Positions 53,262 through 60,883 of a stretch of DNA of 64,000 nucleotides are shown piece by piece (the stretch's first letter is position 1; each line of letters opens with the position of its first letter). Made by a program: the position numbers and the translations under genes. A model generated the notes under the pieces. It made no database searches. It saw nothing but the letters and a program-made list of their open reading frames with translations, and was not told the DNA's origin. Source of the stretch: a virus; IMG/VR virus record IMGVR_UViG_3300031885_000004, positions 17,510 to 81,509 of that record. One strand, given 5' to 3'.

Positions 53262-54001
53262 TGGTATACGGATATCCAACCAACGTAACTAATGCAATTG
53301 GCCCAAACCCACAAGCTGGTCCATCGGGATATTACTGGGCTGATTGTACAGCCAGCACCAACCAAGAATATACTGTTGGTAGTTATATCACTGTTGGGGC
53401 CACCACAGCCTCATGGATTACCAACATTGTTTATAATAATAGTACCACCAATGGCTATGTCTATACAACGCCATGGGAACAAGACGCAACTACTGCGTAT
53501 GCGGCAGCGAATATTACATGGTTGCCGCCGACAGCTAGAATGTTAAAACTAGAGAAACTTAAGAACCAGATTAGTGATCATACAATTTACAAGAGAATTG
53601 GTGTCGGAAAAGCTGGCAATGTAGCTGAGGAAAGATCAAGAGAATCACTTAAGGCGATAATTGGTCTAGATAGATATAAGAAATATCTAAAAGATGGTTT
53701 TGTAATGATTCATAGTCCACTTGGAAAGTTCTATCAAGTGTTCCCAGGCCACAAGATGACTGAATTTAAGGAAGATGGTAAGGTTACTAAGGAGAGATTG
53801 TGTATAGTCTTCAAGGATAAAGATTTGCCGCCTACAGACGTGTTGATCATGCGCATGATGATGATACTCGGCGATGAAGAGGGACTTAGGAAGATTGCAA
53901 ATATTCACGCGGTGGCACCGGCATACGAAAACGCTGGGATCTGGAATCAAATTGCTCCACCAATTCCGATGGTGCAACAACAAATGGTTGAAGCTGCATA
54001 G
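53261..54001 (+). CDS. Two-part unknown protein, 246 aa
   Basis: The first 90 residues are Thr/Asn/Tyr/Ala-rich and beta-like, as in virion surface proteins. The rest is a charged alpha/beta domain (KDGFVMIHSPLGKFYQVFPG) with a long Met-rich helix. No tag or signal. Unknown; virion association is only a guess. Confidence 0.6.
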   Translation: MVYGYPTNVTNAIGPNPQAGPSGYYWADCTASTNQEYTVGSYITVGATTASWITNIVYNNSTTNGYVYTTPWEQDATTAYAAANITWLPPTARMLKLEKLKNQISDHTIYKRIGVGKAGNVAEERSRESLKAIIGLDRYKKYLKDGFVMIHSPLGKFYQVFPGHKMTEFKEDGKVTKERLCIVFKDKDLPPTDVLIMRMMMILGDEEGLRKIANIHAVAPAYENAGIWNQIAPPIPMVQQQMVEAA

Positions 54002-54010
54002 GAGGAAATC

Positions 54011-54223
54011 ATGGGCGAGGTAAAATCGTCTATTCCGCAAACTCAAGAGAGCATCGATAGCGTCATCGATGATGTCGTGCGCAAGATTGCAATCAAAGAA
54101 AATGATCTCGAAGAAGAAAAGGGAAATGAAAAGAAGAACGAGAAAAGTATAGTTATCCTTAAAAGCGCTCTAAAGCTTCTCAACAGCGCGAAGAAGAAGC
54201 TAGACGAATATAAGAAAACATAA
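54011..54223 (+). CDS. Small coiled-coil protein, 70 aa
   Basis: Nearly all Glu/Lys-rich helix with heptad-like spacing. GGAGG upstream of ATG 54011. Unknown. Confidence 0.6.
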   Translation: MGEVKSSIPQTQESIDSVIDDVVRKIAIKENDLEEEKGNEKKNEKSIVILKSALKLLNSAKKKLDEYKKT

Positions 54224-54225
54224 GT

Positions 54226-54564
54226 ATGCGTAAATCAGCCATTGCTACCCTCAAGAAGATGCTTGAAGATCAGAAGAAGCGTCTTCTTGAAAATGTTAAT
54301 TCTATGTCTAATTATCAGCAAGATGTTAATCGCGCTGATCGTAGTTCAGACGAAATAGATATGGAATATGCACACGCATTATCGTCTGAAGTGATTGAGC
54401 AGTATAACGCAAAATTGCAAGAAATAGAGTCTGCGCTTAATAAAATAAATCACGGAAAGTTTGGAATATGCAATGAGTGTGGCAAGATCATTGCAGATAA
54501 GCGTCTAAAGGTCATGCCAAGTGCTAGATTATGTTATAAATGCGCATCAGAAGCTGAGAGCTAA
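54226..54564 (+). CDS. DksA/TraR-like zinc-finger protein
   Basis: 112 residues. N-terminal coiled coil (about 1-70), then ALNKINHGKFGICNECGKIIADKRLKVMPSARLCYKCA. This is the DksA/TraR C4 zinc finger with its usual A-L-x-R-I-x-x-G-x-Y/F-G lead-in. Such proteins enter the RNA polymerase secondary channel and alter promoter kinetics, so the phage may use it to bias host transcription. Last gene of the plus-strand run, converging with the tagged gene at 54561. Confidence 0.88.
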   Translation: MRKSAIATLKKMLEDQKKRLLENVNSMSNYQQDVNRADRSSDEIDMEYAHALSSEVIEQYNAKLQEIESALNKINHGKFGICNECGKIIADKRLKVMPSARLCYKCASEAES

Positions 54565-55520
54565 GTTTCCCACGGTATAGTATCAATTGGCGATTTGGCC
54601 GTACCAATAATTGATTCTTTAACATACCCAATGCCATTAGGTCCAACTATCTTACCTAAAATTGATCCTTTTATATCTGCGCTTTCTACCCACTCTTGCT
54701 CTAATTCAAGATCAACAGAATCACCATATAATGATTCGGCCTTAACAATCTTATAAACAACATTCACACATTCCCAGCTACGTCCTCCTAATGAAGATCG
54801 GCTGAATTCAGCCTTCGGGCTTGCAATTTCATCGTCGTAATCGTCTTCATATCGGCGGCGGTTACGTCTTCTTGGCCTACTATAACCAGATGGAGCATCC
54901 CATTTTACTCTAAGTGTCGCCACCAACCTAATTTGATCCCATGGAAAAGAATTAGCTAATTCCTTATCTGTGATGCCGAATTTATGCTGCGCTTGACCCT
55001 CGAATGTTATGCTAGCCGCACCTTGCGGATCAGTCCACTCAAGCTCATCACTACTATATTCCGGGAATTCTTCTGGCCCAGACATGGATGCTGGATAATA
55101 ACTACCAGACCAATGACCTTTAATTATAGCACTACCAGCATCGTCTATATCTGTGGTCGATGCTATGTGCGCTAATAACTGCTTGTTCGAAAGAGCCGCC
55201 AACAATGGTTGTGTTGAGGTGGTGGGTTGGAATGCCGCCGGGTTCTGCAGGAACGTCTGGAATGGCTTCCACCCACCCTTGAATACGTCGTAGTTAATTG
55301 GATAATTTTTTGCGATGATATCTATTGCTTGATCGATATCATGTCGGGACCACATCTGAGCTTTTAGTTTATCCTCTAATTGCTTTCTGGCTGTAGCAAC
55401 ATCCATAGCCGAAAGATTGATTTCGTCAACTATCTTCCTGACGTCAGAGGTGAGATCCTCATTTATGACGTCAGGATCTTCTGTAATCACATTGGCGATA
55501 TATTTAATATCATTTTTCAT
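54561..55520 (-). CDS. Tag A protein, 319 aa
   Basis: Starts MKNDIKYIANVITEDPDV, a diverged tag A with V-I-T-E. The body has helical segments, a middle beta domain, an Arg/Asp low-complexity loop (PRRRNRRRYEDDYDDE) and a C-terminal beta domain. No known motif. This tag copy lies 32 kb away from the main tag A cluster, so the tag is dispersed. Candidate packaged protein. Confidence 0.75.
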   Translation of the reverse strand: MKNDIKYIANVITEDPDVINEDLTSDVRKIVDEINLSAMDVATARKQLEDKLKAQMWSRHDIDQAIDIIAKNYPINYDVFKGGWKPFQTFLQNPAAFQPTTSTQPLLAALSNKQLLAHIASTTDIDDAGSAIIKGHWSGSYYPASMSGPEEFPEYSSDELEWTDPQGAASITFEGQAQHKFGITDKELANSFPWDQIRLVATLRVKWDAPSGYSRPRRRNRRRYEDDYDDEIASPKAEFSRSSLGGRSWECVNVVYKIVKAESLYGDSVDLELEQEWVESADIKGSILGKIVGPNGIGYVKESIIGTAKSPIDTIPWET

Positions 55521-55539
55521 TATTAATATATCTTTGACA

Positions 55540-55851
55540 TTATATTGTCCGTCTGACCGCCTTTTTGGTGGCTGGTCTTAGTCCGTATTGCCTCGCTTTA
55601 ACAACACGGACTGCACTTGAAGGCTGGATCGTAACTTGTGGTAGCTTATAATCACCGGAATGCTCGTGCGCAGCACCAACCTTATCCATCATATCGCATA
55701 TTTTTTGAATTGTGCATGGTGGCGTTGATGGATCTGTATCTGGGATCTTAGATCCAGACACAGAGTGAATAGACGCTTTGGCCGTTGGCCAAGCTTGCTT
55801 TTCAACTAAGTTCCTTGGCCCGGAGGGCCGTCCACTCCCTTGTCTCCGCAT
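55540..55851 (-). CDS. Small basic unknown protein
   Basis: 103 residues, Pro/Ser/Lys-rich, mostly disordered, with a basic C-terminus. Overlaps the upstream gene by 46 bases; a start further inside is possible. Unknown. Confidence 0.45.
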   Translation of the reverse strand: MRRQGSGRPSGPRNLVEKQAWPTAKASIHSVSGSKIPDTDPSTPPCTIQKICDMMDKVGAAHEHSGDYKLPQVTIQPSSAVRVVKARQYGLRPATKKAVRRTI

Positions 55852-56159
55852 GGGTCTGGCAAAAGCCCCATAAGAATTTTCTGCGGCTTAATCTTCGGAA
55901 AATAATCAAATGGCTTAACTTCTTGCAATATGCTGAATGGAACGACAATCCTAACGATGCCACTTATTGATAGGCTGACACTATCGTCAACAACAAATAT
56001 GGCAACCGTGGGTTTATTTCCAACTTCACTAGAATGAAGACTGAAGTATCCGCCTTTCAATGCTGCCCCATCCATCTTAACCCACACCTTTAAGGTGTCG
56101 TCGGCTGGGTCCCACATCGATTCTACGCGGACATTGTCAGATATGATCCTTGCGAACAT
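55806..56159 (-). CDS. Unknown beta-rich protein with Gly-X-Y end
   Basis: 117 residues, beta-sandwich-like. Ends GDKGVDGPPGQGT, a short collagen-like tail as in the fibre protein at 14.2-16.4 kb, so it may be a truncated or separate virion fibre piece. Overlaps its neighbours on both sides. Confidence 0.55.
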   Translation of the reverse strand: MFARIISDNVRVESMWDPADDTLKVWVKMDGAALKGGYFSLHSSEVGNKPTVAIFVVDDSVSLSISGIVRIVVPFSILQEVKPFDYFPKIKPQKILMGLLPDPCGDKGVDGPPGQGT

Positions 56160-56484
56160 TATTTTTCTCCGGTTTATTCATAGAATTGATGACAACTAGC
56201 GCTCGTAATCTTTCAACCATCTTTGGTAGGAATTCCGGATCAAATAGATCGTAAGTATGCTCGATGTAATTGTAATTTGCAGGATAGATTCCAACCATTG
56301 TGCTAGATCCATCTGGTCTATACATATACTCTATGTATCTCAATTTGTTCTTGGTGACTTTGAAGCTTCCCAAGTTAAAGCCGTTCTTGATAATATGACC
56401 ATTCTTATATTCGAATCCGTTGCATGTTAAATACTTAATTACTAATTCCTCAGCTTCTTGTTCGTGTTCACGCTCGTTGTTCAT
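56137..56484 (-). CDS. Unknown protein, 115 aa
   Basis: Glu-rich helical start and an alpha/beta body ending in a DLFDPEFLPKMVERL segment. The gene at 57376-57705 has a similar segment (DLYDPGSLDKIIDMI), so the two may be paralogues. This one has no tag. ATGA overlap with the upstream gene. Confidence 0.55.
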   Translation of the reverse strand: MNNEREHEQEAEELVIKYLTCNGFEYKNGHIIKNGFNLGSFKVTKNKLRYIEYMYRPDGSSTMVGIYPANYNYIEHTYDLFDPEFLPKMVERLRALVVINSMNKPEKNNVRKDHI

Positions 56485-56729
56485 GAATCTGAAATACTAT
56501 CCCCACTTTCCCTGACCCAAGTACACAATTTCCGTCTCTTAATTCCAACCCATTTACCACATATCGTGCACAATACGAATTGCGCATTGTTTCTGACGCT
56601 TACCTTTTTGCATCTGTCTCCTTCGGACTTCCCTCTCGTGCACGTAACTTTAATCCATCCATCTTTAGTTACGAAAATCCAATGACCACCCCTTATAGAT
56701 GACAGCCATTTAGACAGCCATCCAAGCAT
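56481..56729 (-). CDS. Small basic Cys-containing protein
   Basis: 82 residues, Trp/Lys/Arg-rich, with CTRGKSEGDRCKK and CTICGK. A C-x-n-C...CxxC zinc site is likely. First gene of a minus run; the 110-base gap to the divergent tagged gene must hold both promoters. Unknown. Confidence 0.5.
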   Translation of the reverse strand: MLGWLSKWLSSIRGGHWIFVTKDGWIKVTCTRGKSEGDRCKKVSVRNNAQFVLCTICGKWVGIKRRKLCTWVRESGDSISDS

Positions 56730-56839
56730 ATCTTATTTTTGGTATGGCATTCAGCATTTTTCGATATCCCGAATGTCAATATTGCCGCGTTTTCGGTTTT
56801 CGACTCTGAGAAGCCAGATGGCATCATCAAAGATACTTC

Positions 56840-57361
56840 ATGAGGCTTTCTGAGCTAGTTGAAGACGTAAGCGGAATAATTAGCAAACCATACTTATATC
56901 ACGTAACGAGCAAGTCAAACCTTCCAGCGATACTTTCTAACGGCCTGATCCCATGCCGTAAGGGGGTGGTGTTCCTTAGCTACTCAATAGAGGCCGCCAA
57001 GAATTGGGCATCAGCCCTCGAAAGTTCACACCCAGTAATTATCAAGCTCAAGCTACAAGATTGCCTCCCGATCTATATGAGAGACTTCGTCTACACTTCT
57101 CCAGCTAAGATGTGGGGCCGCGATGCTGCAAATCCCGACGACGATAAGCCGCTACTTTATGCTAGATGGAGTAGCAAGCATGGAGGAGCAGGTGACCTAG
57201 TCAAGATAGAATCGATAGAGGAGTTTAAGGACTGGCTTGAAACGATCGAAGCATATAATGTCGACATCCATAGGGAACAAGTTAGCAACTATGATATGTT
57301 AGAGGTGATGGTTGACAGGCCAATACCACCATCGGCGATAACTGGCGTCATATCAGTTTGA
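56840..57361 (+). CDS. Tag B ADP-ribosyltransferase-fold candidate
   Basis: Starts MRLSELVEDVSG, tag B with L-V-E. Then YLYHVTSKSNLPAILSNGLI, VVFLSYSIEAAKNWA and C-terminal MLEVMVDRPIPPSAITGVI. This is the H-Y-E layout of the ART superfamily: YH(V/I)T strand, (F/Y)LS-x-S strand, and an E-V-x-V-x-x-x-I-P-P-x-x-I strand as in KptA-like enzymes. 173 residues. All three motifs are visible, so an active transferase is likely. With tag B it parallels T4 Alt as an injected ART. Confidence 0.7.
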   Translation: MRLSELVEDVSGIISKPYLYHVTSKSNLPAILSNGLIPCRKGVVFLSYSIEAAKNWASALESSHPVIIKLKLQDCLPIYMRDFVYTSPAKMWGRDAANPDDDKPLLYARWSSKHGGAGDLVKIESIEEFKDWLETIEAYNVDIHREQVSNYDMLEVMVDRPIPPSAITGVISV

Positions 57362-57375
57362 GAATCTAGATCGTC

Positions 57376-57705
57376 TCAACCATTTAGTTCGTGGCTCTTG
57401 ATCATATCTATTATTTTGTCAAGTGACCCAGGATCATATAAATCAACCTCACCTATGACATCTGCAGTGCCTGGGGTGAACAGGCTCATGCCATTGTCCG
57501 ATACCCATATCTGAGATGGCTCGCCGCCAACACTGATTGAGAAGCGCCCACCCGTAACGTAACTGGTCCGCGACTGAATTTGAATCTCATCGAACGGCTC
57601 TTTGAATTCGCAATCGATTCCTTTCGACTTCAAGTATTCATATATTAATTCTAACGGCTCAGCATCTGGACTCTTATACTCGGCAAGTAATTCTTTAAGT
57701 TTCAC
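57376..57705 (-). CDS. Tag B protein, 109 aa
   Basis: GTG 57705 gives MKLKELLAEYKSPD, tag B with L-A-E, and is preferred over upstream ATGs because the promoter-like box CCACGCGGAAAATAT (57724-57738) would otherwise be coding. The start context (AAAATATTGC-GTG-AAACTT) resembles that of the tagged protease at 22898. The body is alpha/beta with DLYDPGSLDKIIDMI near the end. Unknown function. Confidence 0.6.
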   Translation of the reverse strand: MKLKELLAEYKSPDAEPLELIYEYLKSKGIDCEFKEPFDEIQIQSRTSYVTGGRFSISVGGEPSQIWVSDNGMSLFTPGTADVIGEVDLYDPGSLDKIIDMIKSHELNG

Positions 57706-57723
57706 GCAATATTTTTGACCTTC

Positions 57724-57738
57724 CCACGCGGAAAATAT
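57724..57738. promoter_or_regulatory. CCACGCGGAAAATAT box, copy 1
   Basis: Exact 15-base match to two other copies at 60281-60295 and 60512-60526. Here it lies between the divergent starts of the tagged gene (57705, minus) and the signal-peptide gene (57819, plus). Promoter element or protein-binding site is likely. Confidence 0.5.
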
Positions 57739-57818
57739 TCGTCCGGAAAATGAGGATTCTCGAATCAGGGGACCCATCAAAAGTATTTCGTGGAGATCGA
57801 AAGTTTGGAGGAAGAATA

Positions 57819-58121
57819 ATGCGTATCGGAGTGGCACTACTTGCGTTGATGGTTGCGTTCTGCCTAAGCACTGGACCGAAGATGGTCCTAGCCGGAGACG
57901 ACACGAAGCAAGAAGTGAAGAAGGACGGTGACAAGGAAGTGAAGGATGGCGCCGACCTGGTTAAGAAAGGCGCCGAGCAGATCGTTGAAGGTGGGACCGC
58001 GACCGCCACGAGCTTCCTGAACAGCATTCCATGGTACGCCACCCCCATCGGGTTCGTCGTCGGATTCCTGATCGGGCTCGTGATCGGTAAGAAGAAGCCG
58101 TCCAATCACGGCAAGAAATAG
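57819..58121 (+). CDS. Exported protein with C-terminal membrane anchor, GC-rich
   Basis: ATG 57819 with GGAGG upstream. A signal peptide (MRIGVALLALMVAFCLS, cut probably near VLAG), a Lys/Asp/Glu-rich middle and a C-terminal membrane helix YATPIGFVVGFLIGLVIG followed by KKK. So the middle would face the periplasm, with a single anchor. Codon use is GC-rich. Possible superinfection exclusion or lysis-control protein; unknown. Confidence 0.75.
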   Translation: MRIGVALLALMVAFCLSTGPKMVLAGDDTKQEVKKDGDKEVKDGADLVKKGAEQIVEGGTATATSFLNSIPWYATPIGFVVGFLIGLVIGKKKPSNHGKK

Positions 58122-58697
58122 TTACGACACCAGTTTGAAATGGATTTCCGTAACCTTAGCTTCGCTTATTAGGTTCTCTGGCTGGTCCATCATAAACGCC
58201 GACCCGGCTTGCACCAATATCTTCCCATCGCCGTCAAATATCACCCAATCCTTCGTAATGTCCCCAAAGTGCACGAACGCCGGGACGTACTCCGGATCGT
58301 AAATGTCCGCCTTCGTGCATGTCTCCCATATCTTATTTCTATTTCTGACCAGCGCAGTCTCCCGCGCCTTAATCTCCGCTATCATCGTTACATTCAGGAT
58401 GATATATTCGACCGCCTTCATAGGCTTTACTAATATCTGAGCGCTTATATAATTGTCGTTGCACTGTCCTACATTTACCCTGAACTGCATCTCTGGTATA
58501 CCAATGCCATCTATCGTCTCCTTTATCGTGTTTCTTAGCCCCATTCCGTCCGAGAATATTGTATCTCTCAGCGTCTTAGAGATTTCACTCTTCACCTTTT
58601 CTATAGTCGCCCAGTGCCTTAGGGAAATCAACCCAGACACCTGTTCCTTCTTTTTTGACGTTAACTCGTGCTCTGAGATTAGTCCTATTGATTTCAT
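58122..58697 (-). CDS. Tag B-like protein, 191 aa
   Basis: Starts MKSIGLISEHELTSKK, tag B variant ending I-S-E. The body is beta-rich in the middle with helical flanks and no known motif. Stop abuts the convergent exported gene. Overlaps the NADAR gene by 4 bases upstream, so in one operon with the NADAR and ART-like genes. Confidence 0.65.
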   Translation of the reverse strand: MKSIGLISEHELTSKKKEQVSGLISLRHWATIEKVKSEISKTLRDTIFSDGMGLRNTIKETIDGIGIPEMQFRVNVGQCNDNYISAQILVKPMKAVEYIILNVTMIAEIKARETALVRNRNKIWETCTKADIYDPEYVPAFVHFGDITKDWVIFDGDGKILVQAGSAFMMDQPENLISEAKVTEIHFKLVS

Positions 58698-59113
58698 TGT
58701 TCTTCCCTTATCTTCATCAATATCTTTCCCAGGTTATTGCTTCCCGTTCCCGTCCTTAGGTCAACTCCCCAGAACTTATCTCCCCACCTGTTGCCTTCCT
58801 CTAGTTCCGCATCACCCGTCTCGAGGAGCATCTTCCTTAATCCAGGGTCCTGGAACTTTCGCCTAACCAATTCTTCCATTATTTTGACCTTCACCTGTTC
58901 CCAATCTGGCCTCAGGGTGATCTTCCTACCCCTCTTCTTGGCCACTCCAGGCGTGTCTGAAACCCTTATCCATTCTCTTTCTGCATCGACTGTCGTCTTG
59001 GCAGCCTGGTAGGCGTGCTCTACCGAAGGGTATTGCACTCCCTCCAGCTCGACCTTTGCCTCCCAGAAGTTACTTAAGAATCTATATTCTCCCTGGAATT
59101 CAGCGATCTTCAC
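58694..59113 (-). CDS. NADAR-domain protein (YbiA-like)
   Basis: GTG 59113 follows GGAGG by 5 bases. 139 residues: FQGEYRFLSNFWEAKVELEGVQYPSVEHAYQAAK is the NADAR signature, with WGDKFWGVDLRTGTGSNNLGKILM at the end. NADAR proteins act on N-glycosidic bonds of ADP-ribose-type compounds; some are reported to remove ADP-ribose from guanine in DNA made by DarT1-like toxins. The GTG overlaps the stop of the upstream ART-like gene, so the two are translationally coupled. Confidence 0.9.
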   Translation of the reverse strand: MKIAEFQGEYRFLSNFWEAKVELEGVQYPSVEHAYQAAKTTVDAEREWIRVSDTPGVAKKRGRKITLRPDWEQVKVKIMEELVRRKFQDPGLRKMLLETGDAELEEGNRWGDKFWGVDLRTGTGSNNLGKILMKIREEQ

Positions 59114-59577
59114 GGGTCCCTCCTTCGGGTCCTTTTTGGGTCCTTTATGGAGACGTGCTTCATCGTCAGGTCGCCGAACCCGAAGCACACCGGGCACATA
59201 ATTCCTCTATTGGTCATCGATCCGCAGGGCAGGAGATGCTGCCCGTCATCTGGGTATCCTATTTCTCCACGCCCTTCGCAGTTGGGGCAAGGTCTGTTCA
59301 TATTGCTGATCCGTAGGTATCTGTTTGCTTTAGGATTATAGAGGATATTTTCTAGAGTGATTTTTTGTAAGAACACTATCCTGCCTATGCCTATTGGCTC
59401 GTAGCTCTTCCACTCCCACCCAGATGGCTGCTCCTTGAACAACACCCCGAAGACATAGGGTCCTCCCACGTATATTGCTGCCTCGAAACGACTTGTAAAA
59501 TACATTCCGACACTAAATCCCTCTTTAATAATTATATCGGCTTTCTCCTGTGTCGTTCCGTGATAGGCAATAATCAT
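59110..59577 (-). CDS. ADP-ribosyltransferase-like protein fused to zinc knuckles
   Basis: 155 residues. MIIAYHGTTQEKADIIIKEGF, then GMYFTSRFEAAIYVGG and IVFLQKITLENI follow the H and Y strands of an ART/KptA-like or DUF3990-like fold. The C-terminus carries CPNCEGRGEIG and CPVCFGFGD, DnaJ-type zinc knuckles. The third catalytic motif is not clear. Directly upstream of and coupled to NADAR, forming an ART/NADAR pair. Not tagged. Confidence 0.6.
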   Translation of the reverse strand: MIIAYHGTTQEKADIIIKEGFSVGMYFTSRFEAAIYVGGPYVFGVLFKEQPSGWEWKSYEPIGIGRIVFLQKITLENILYNPKANRYLRISNMNRPCPNCEGRGEIGYPDDGQHLLPCGSMTNRGIMCPVCFGFGDLTMKHVSIKDPKRTRRRDP

Positions 59578-59655
59578 ATCATAATTTTGGGTCGAGGCAT
59601 TGCTGCAGCCATACTTGTTAGATACTTAAGGAGCAAATGTAGTTCGGAGATGAAT

Positions 59656-60267
59656 ATGAAGCTCATAATATTATATGAAGGATGGGAAGAGCTTGGTATC
59701 GAAGACCCATTCATAAATGCGTTCAATGTATCATATACGATATACGATGCTATATTAAATAATCCTATTGGAACGCACCACAAAATTATGAAAGAATACT
59801 CTAATACGTATAAAGCATGGCGTCTGCACGCAGCTAGTTCTGTTGATGATTTTCGTGCCGCAGAAAGAAAGTTAGAAGGTGTTACTCCACCAGATGTATC
59901 ATTTCACAAATCCGGCGATGAGATTACAGTGTTCATACCAATACTAGAAACCTATACTGACATACATCAGCAGTTTGGCAATAGGGCTTATTTAAATCTT
60001 CGTATAAGATGCAATTGTGGTCTAAGATCCGTTAGTTGTCATCTTGAATCTGATTTAATAGCTAACAGCCGAGGAACCAATACAAAATTACATACAGTAA
60101 CAGACGATGCGGTTGGATCAGAAGAGGTAATATATCGCTCAGTGAAGCAGTTTGTTAGTGAAGTCCGGGATACTGCCGCGAGAGTATTGGTTGGCGAAAC
60201 TAAAGGAACACCAGAACATCTAATAGAACCAGGGACTATGATAGAATTTGACCCCGATGTACATTAA
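59656..60267 (+). CDS. Tag B protein, 203 aa
   Basis: ATG 59656 has GGAG six bases upstream and gives MKLIILYEGWEELGIEDPF, tag B with L-Y-E plus the GWEELGIEDP extension shared with the zinc protein at 18068. The body is alpha/beta with CNCG near residue 120 and an acidic end. The last codons fall in the 5' copy of a direct repeat flanking the array at 60309. Function unknown; candidate packaged protein. Confidence 0.7.
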   Translation: MKLIILYEGWEELGIEDPFINAFNVSYTIYDAILNNPIGTHHKIMKEYSNTYKAWRLHAASSVDDFRAAERKLEGVTPPDVSFHKSGDEITVFIPILETYTDIHQQFGNRAYLNLRIRCNCGLRSVSCHLESDLIANSRGTNTKLHTVTDDAVGSEEVIYRSVKQFVSEVRDTAARVLVGETKGTPEHLIEPGTMIEFDPDVH

Positions 60268-60280
60268 TATATATATCTCT

Positions 60281-60295
60281 CCACGCGGAAAATAT
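60281..60295. promoter_or_regulatory. CCACGCGGAAAATAT box, copy 2
   Basis: Within a direct repeat of about 38 bases (TGTACATTA(A/G)TATATAT...CCACGCGGAAAATAT) whose second copy is at 60488-60526. It overlaps the end of the tagged gene at 60267. Confidence 0.5.
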
Positions 60296-60308
60296 CTTTC
60301 GTCTGCCG

Positions 60309-60485
60309 CATCTCAGACCATAATGCATCTCAGACCATAACACATCTCAGACCACGCATCTCAGACCACGCATCTCAGACCATAACGCATCTCAGACCAC
60401 CATCTCAGACCACGCATCTCAACCACGCATCTCAGACCACCATCTCAGACCATAATGCATCTCAGACCATAATGCATCTCAGACC
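60309..60485. repeat. CATCTCAGACC array, 12 units
   Basis: Twelve copies of CATCTCAGACC (one with a deletion) separated by 2-6 bases (ataatg, ataac, acg, ac). The unit is 13-17 bases and irregular, so not a CRISPR. It could be iterons for a replication or partition protein, or simple slippage DNA. Confidence 0.85.
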
Positions 60486-60511
60486 TTTGTACATTAGTAT
60501 ATATGCCGCTT

Positions 60512-60526
60512 CCACGCGGAAAATAT
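60512..60526. promoter_or_regulatory. CCACGCGGAAAATAT box, copy 3
   Basis: Third exact copy, in the right-hand direct repeat after the array. It faces the GC-rich gene block starting at 60884. Confidence 0.5.
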
Positions 60527-60643
60527 CGCTCGCTTGAAAGAAAATAGAGGACCTGGGTGGGGATCCCCCATCCCCCTCCCCATGGTCCCCATCCCCTCCC
60601 CCCCTCTCCGGGAAGTACCAGAATATTCTGTGTGTGGTACTTG

Positions 60644-60830
60644 GCGCGGGGCGGCTCGACCGGCGGCGGGGCGGCGGCGCGGGGGGGCGCGGGCGCGGGG
60701 GCGCGGGGCGGCGCGGGGCGGCGCGGGCGCGGGGCGCGGGGCGGCGCGGGGGCGCGGCCCGGCCCGGCGGCCCGGCGGCCCGGCGCGGCCCGGCCCGGCG
60801 CGGCCCGGCCCGGCCCGAGCCCGGACAACG
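60644..60830. repeat. GC-only low-complexity tract
   Basis: Almost exclusively G and C (gggcggcgcggg-type microsatellite, then ggcccggcgg-type). Both strands give open frames of Gly/Ala/Arg/Pro. Similar shorter tracts lie at 61575-61625, 62493-62560 and 63190-63245, always in the untranslated part before a GC-rich gene. Confidence 0.85.
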
Positions 60831-60883
60831 GGAAACCGACCGCCCCGGCGATTGACCGGGGAGGCGGCAGATAGAGGTGGAGC

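Larger units (their letters stand above)
60259..60883. other. Non-coding region: repeat array and GC-only tract
   Basis: No gene. In order: direct repeat copy 1 with the CCACGCGGAAAATAT box, a 12-unit CATCTCAGACC array, direct repeat copy 2 with the same box, a C-rich stretch (60560-60620), a GTACCAGAATATTCTG partial palindrome near 60615, then a GC-only low-complexity tract (60644-60830). The open frames in the GC tract are composition artefacts. Confidence 0.6.

Noticed and set aside
60309-60485. CRISPR array
   Set aside because: Units are 11 bases with 2-6 base spacers that are themselves repetitive; no leader or cas genes.
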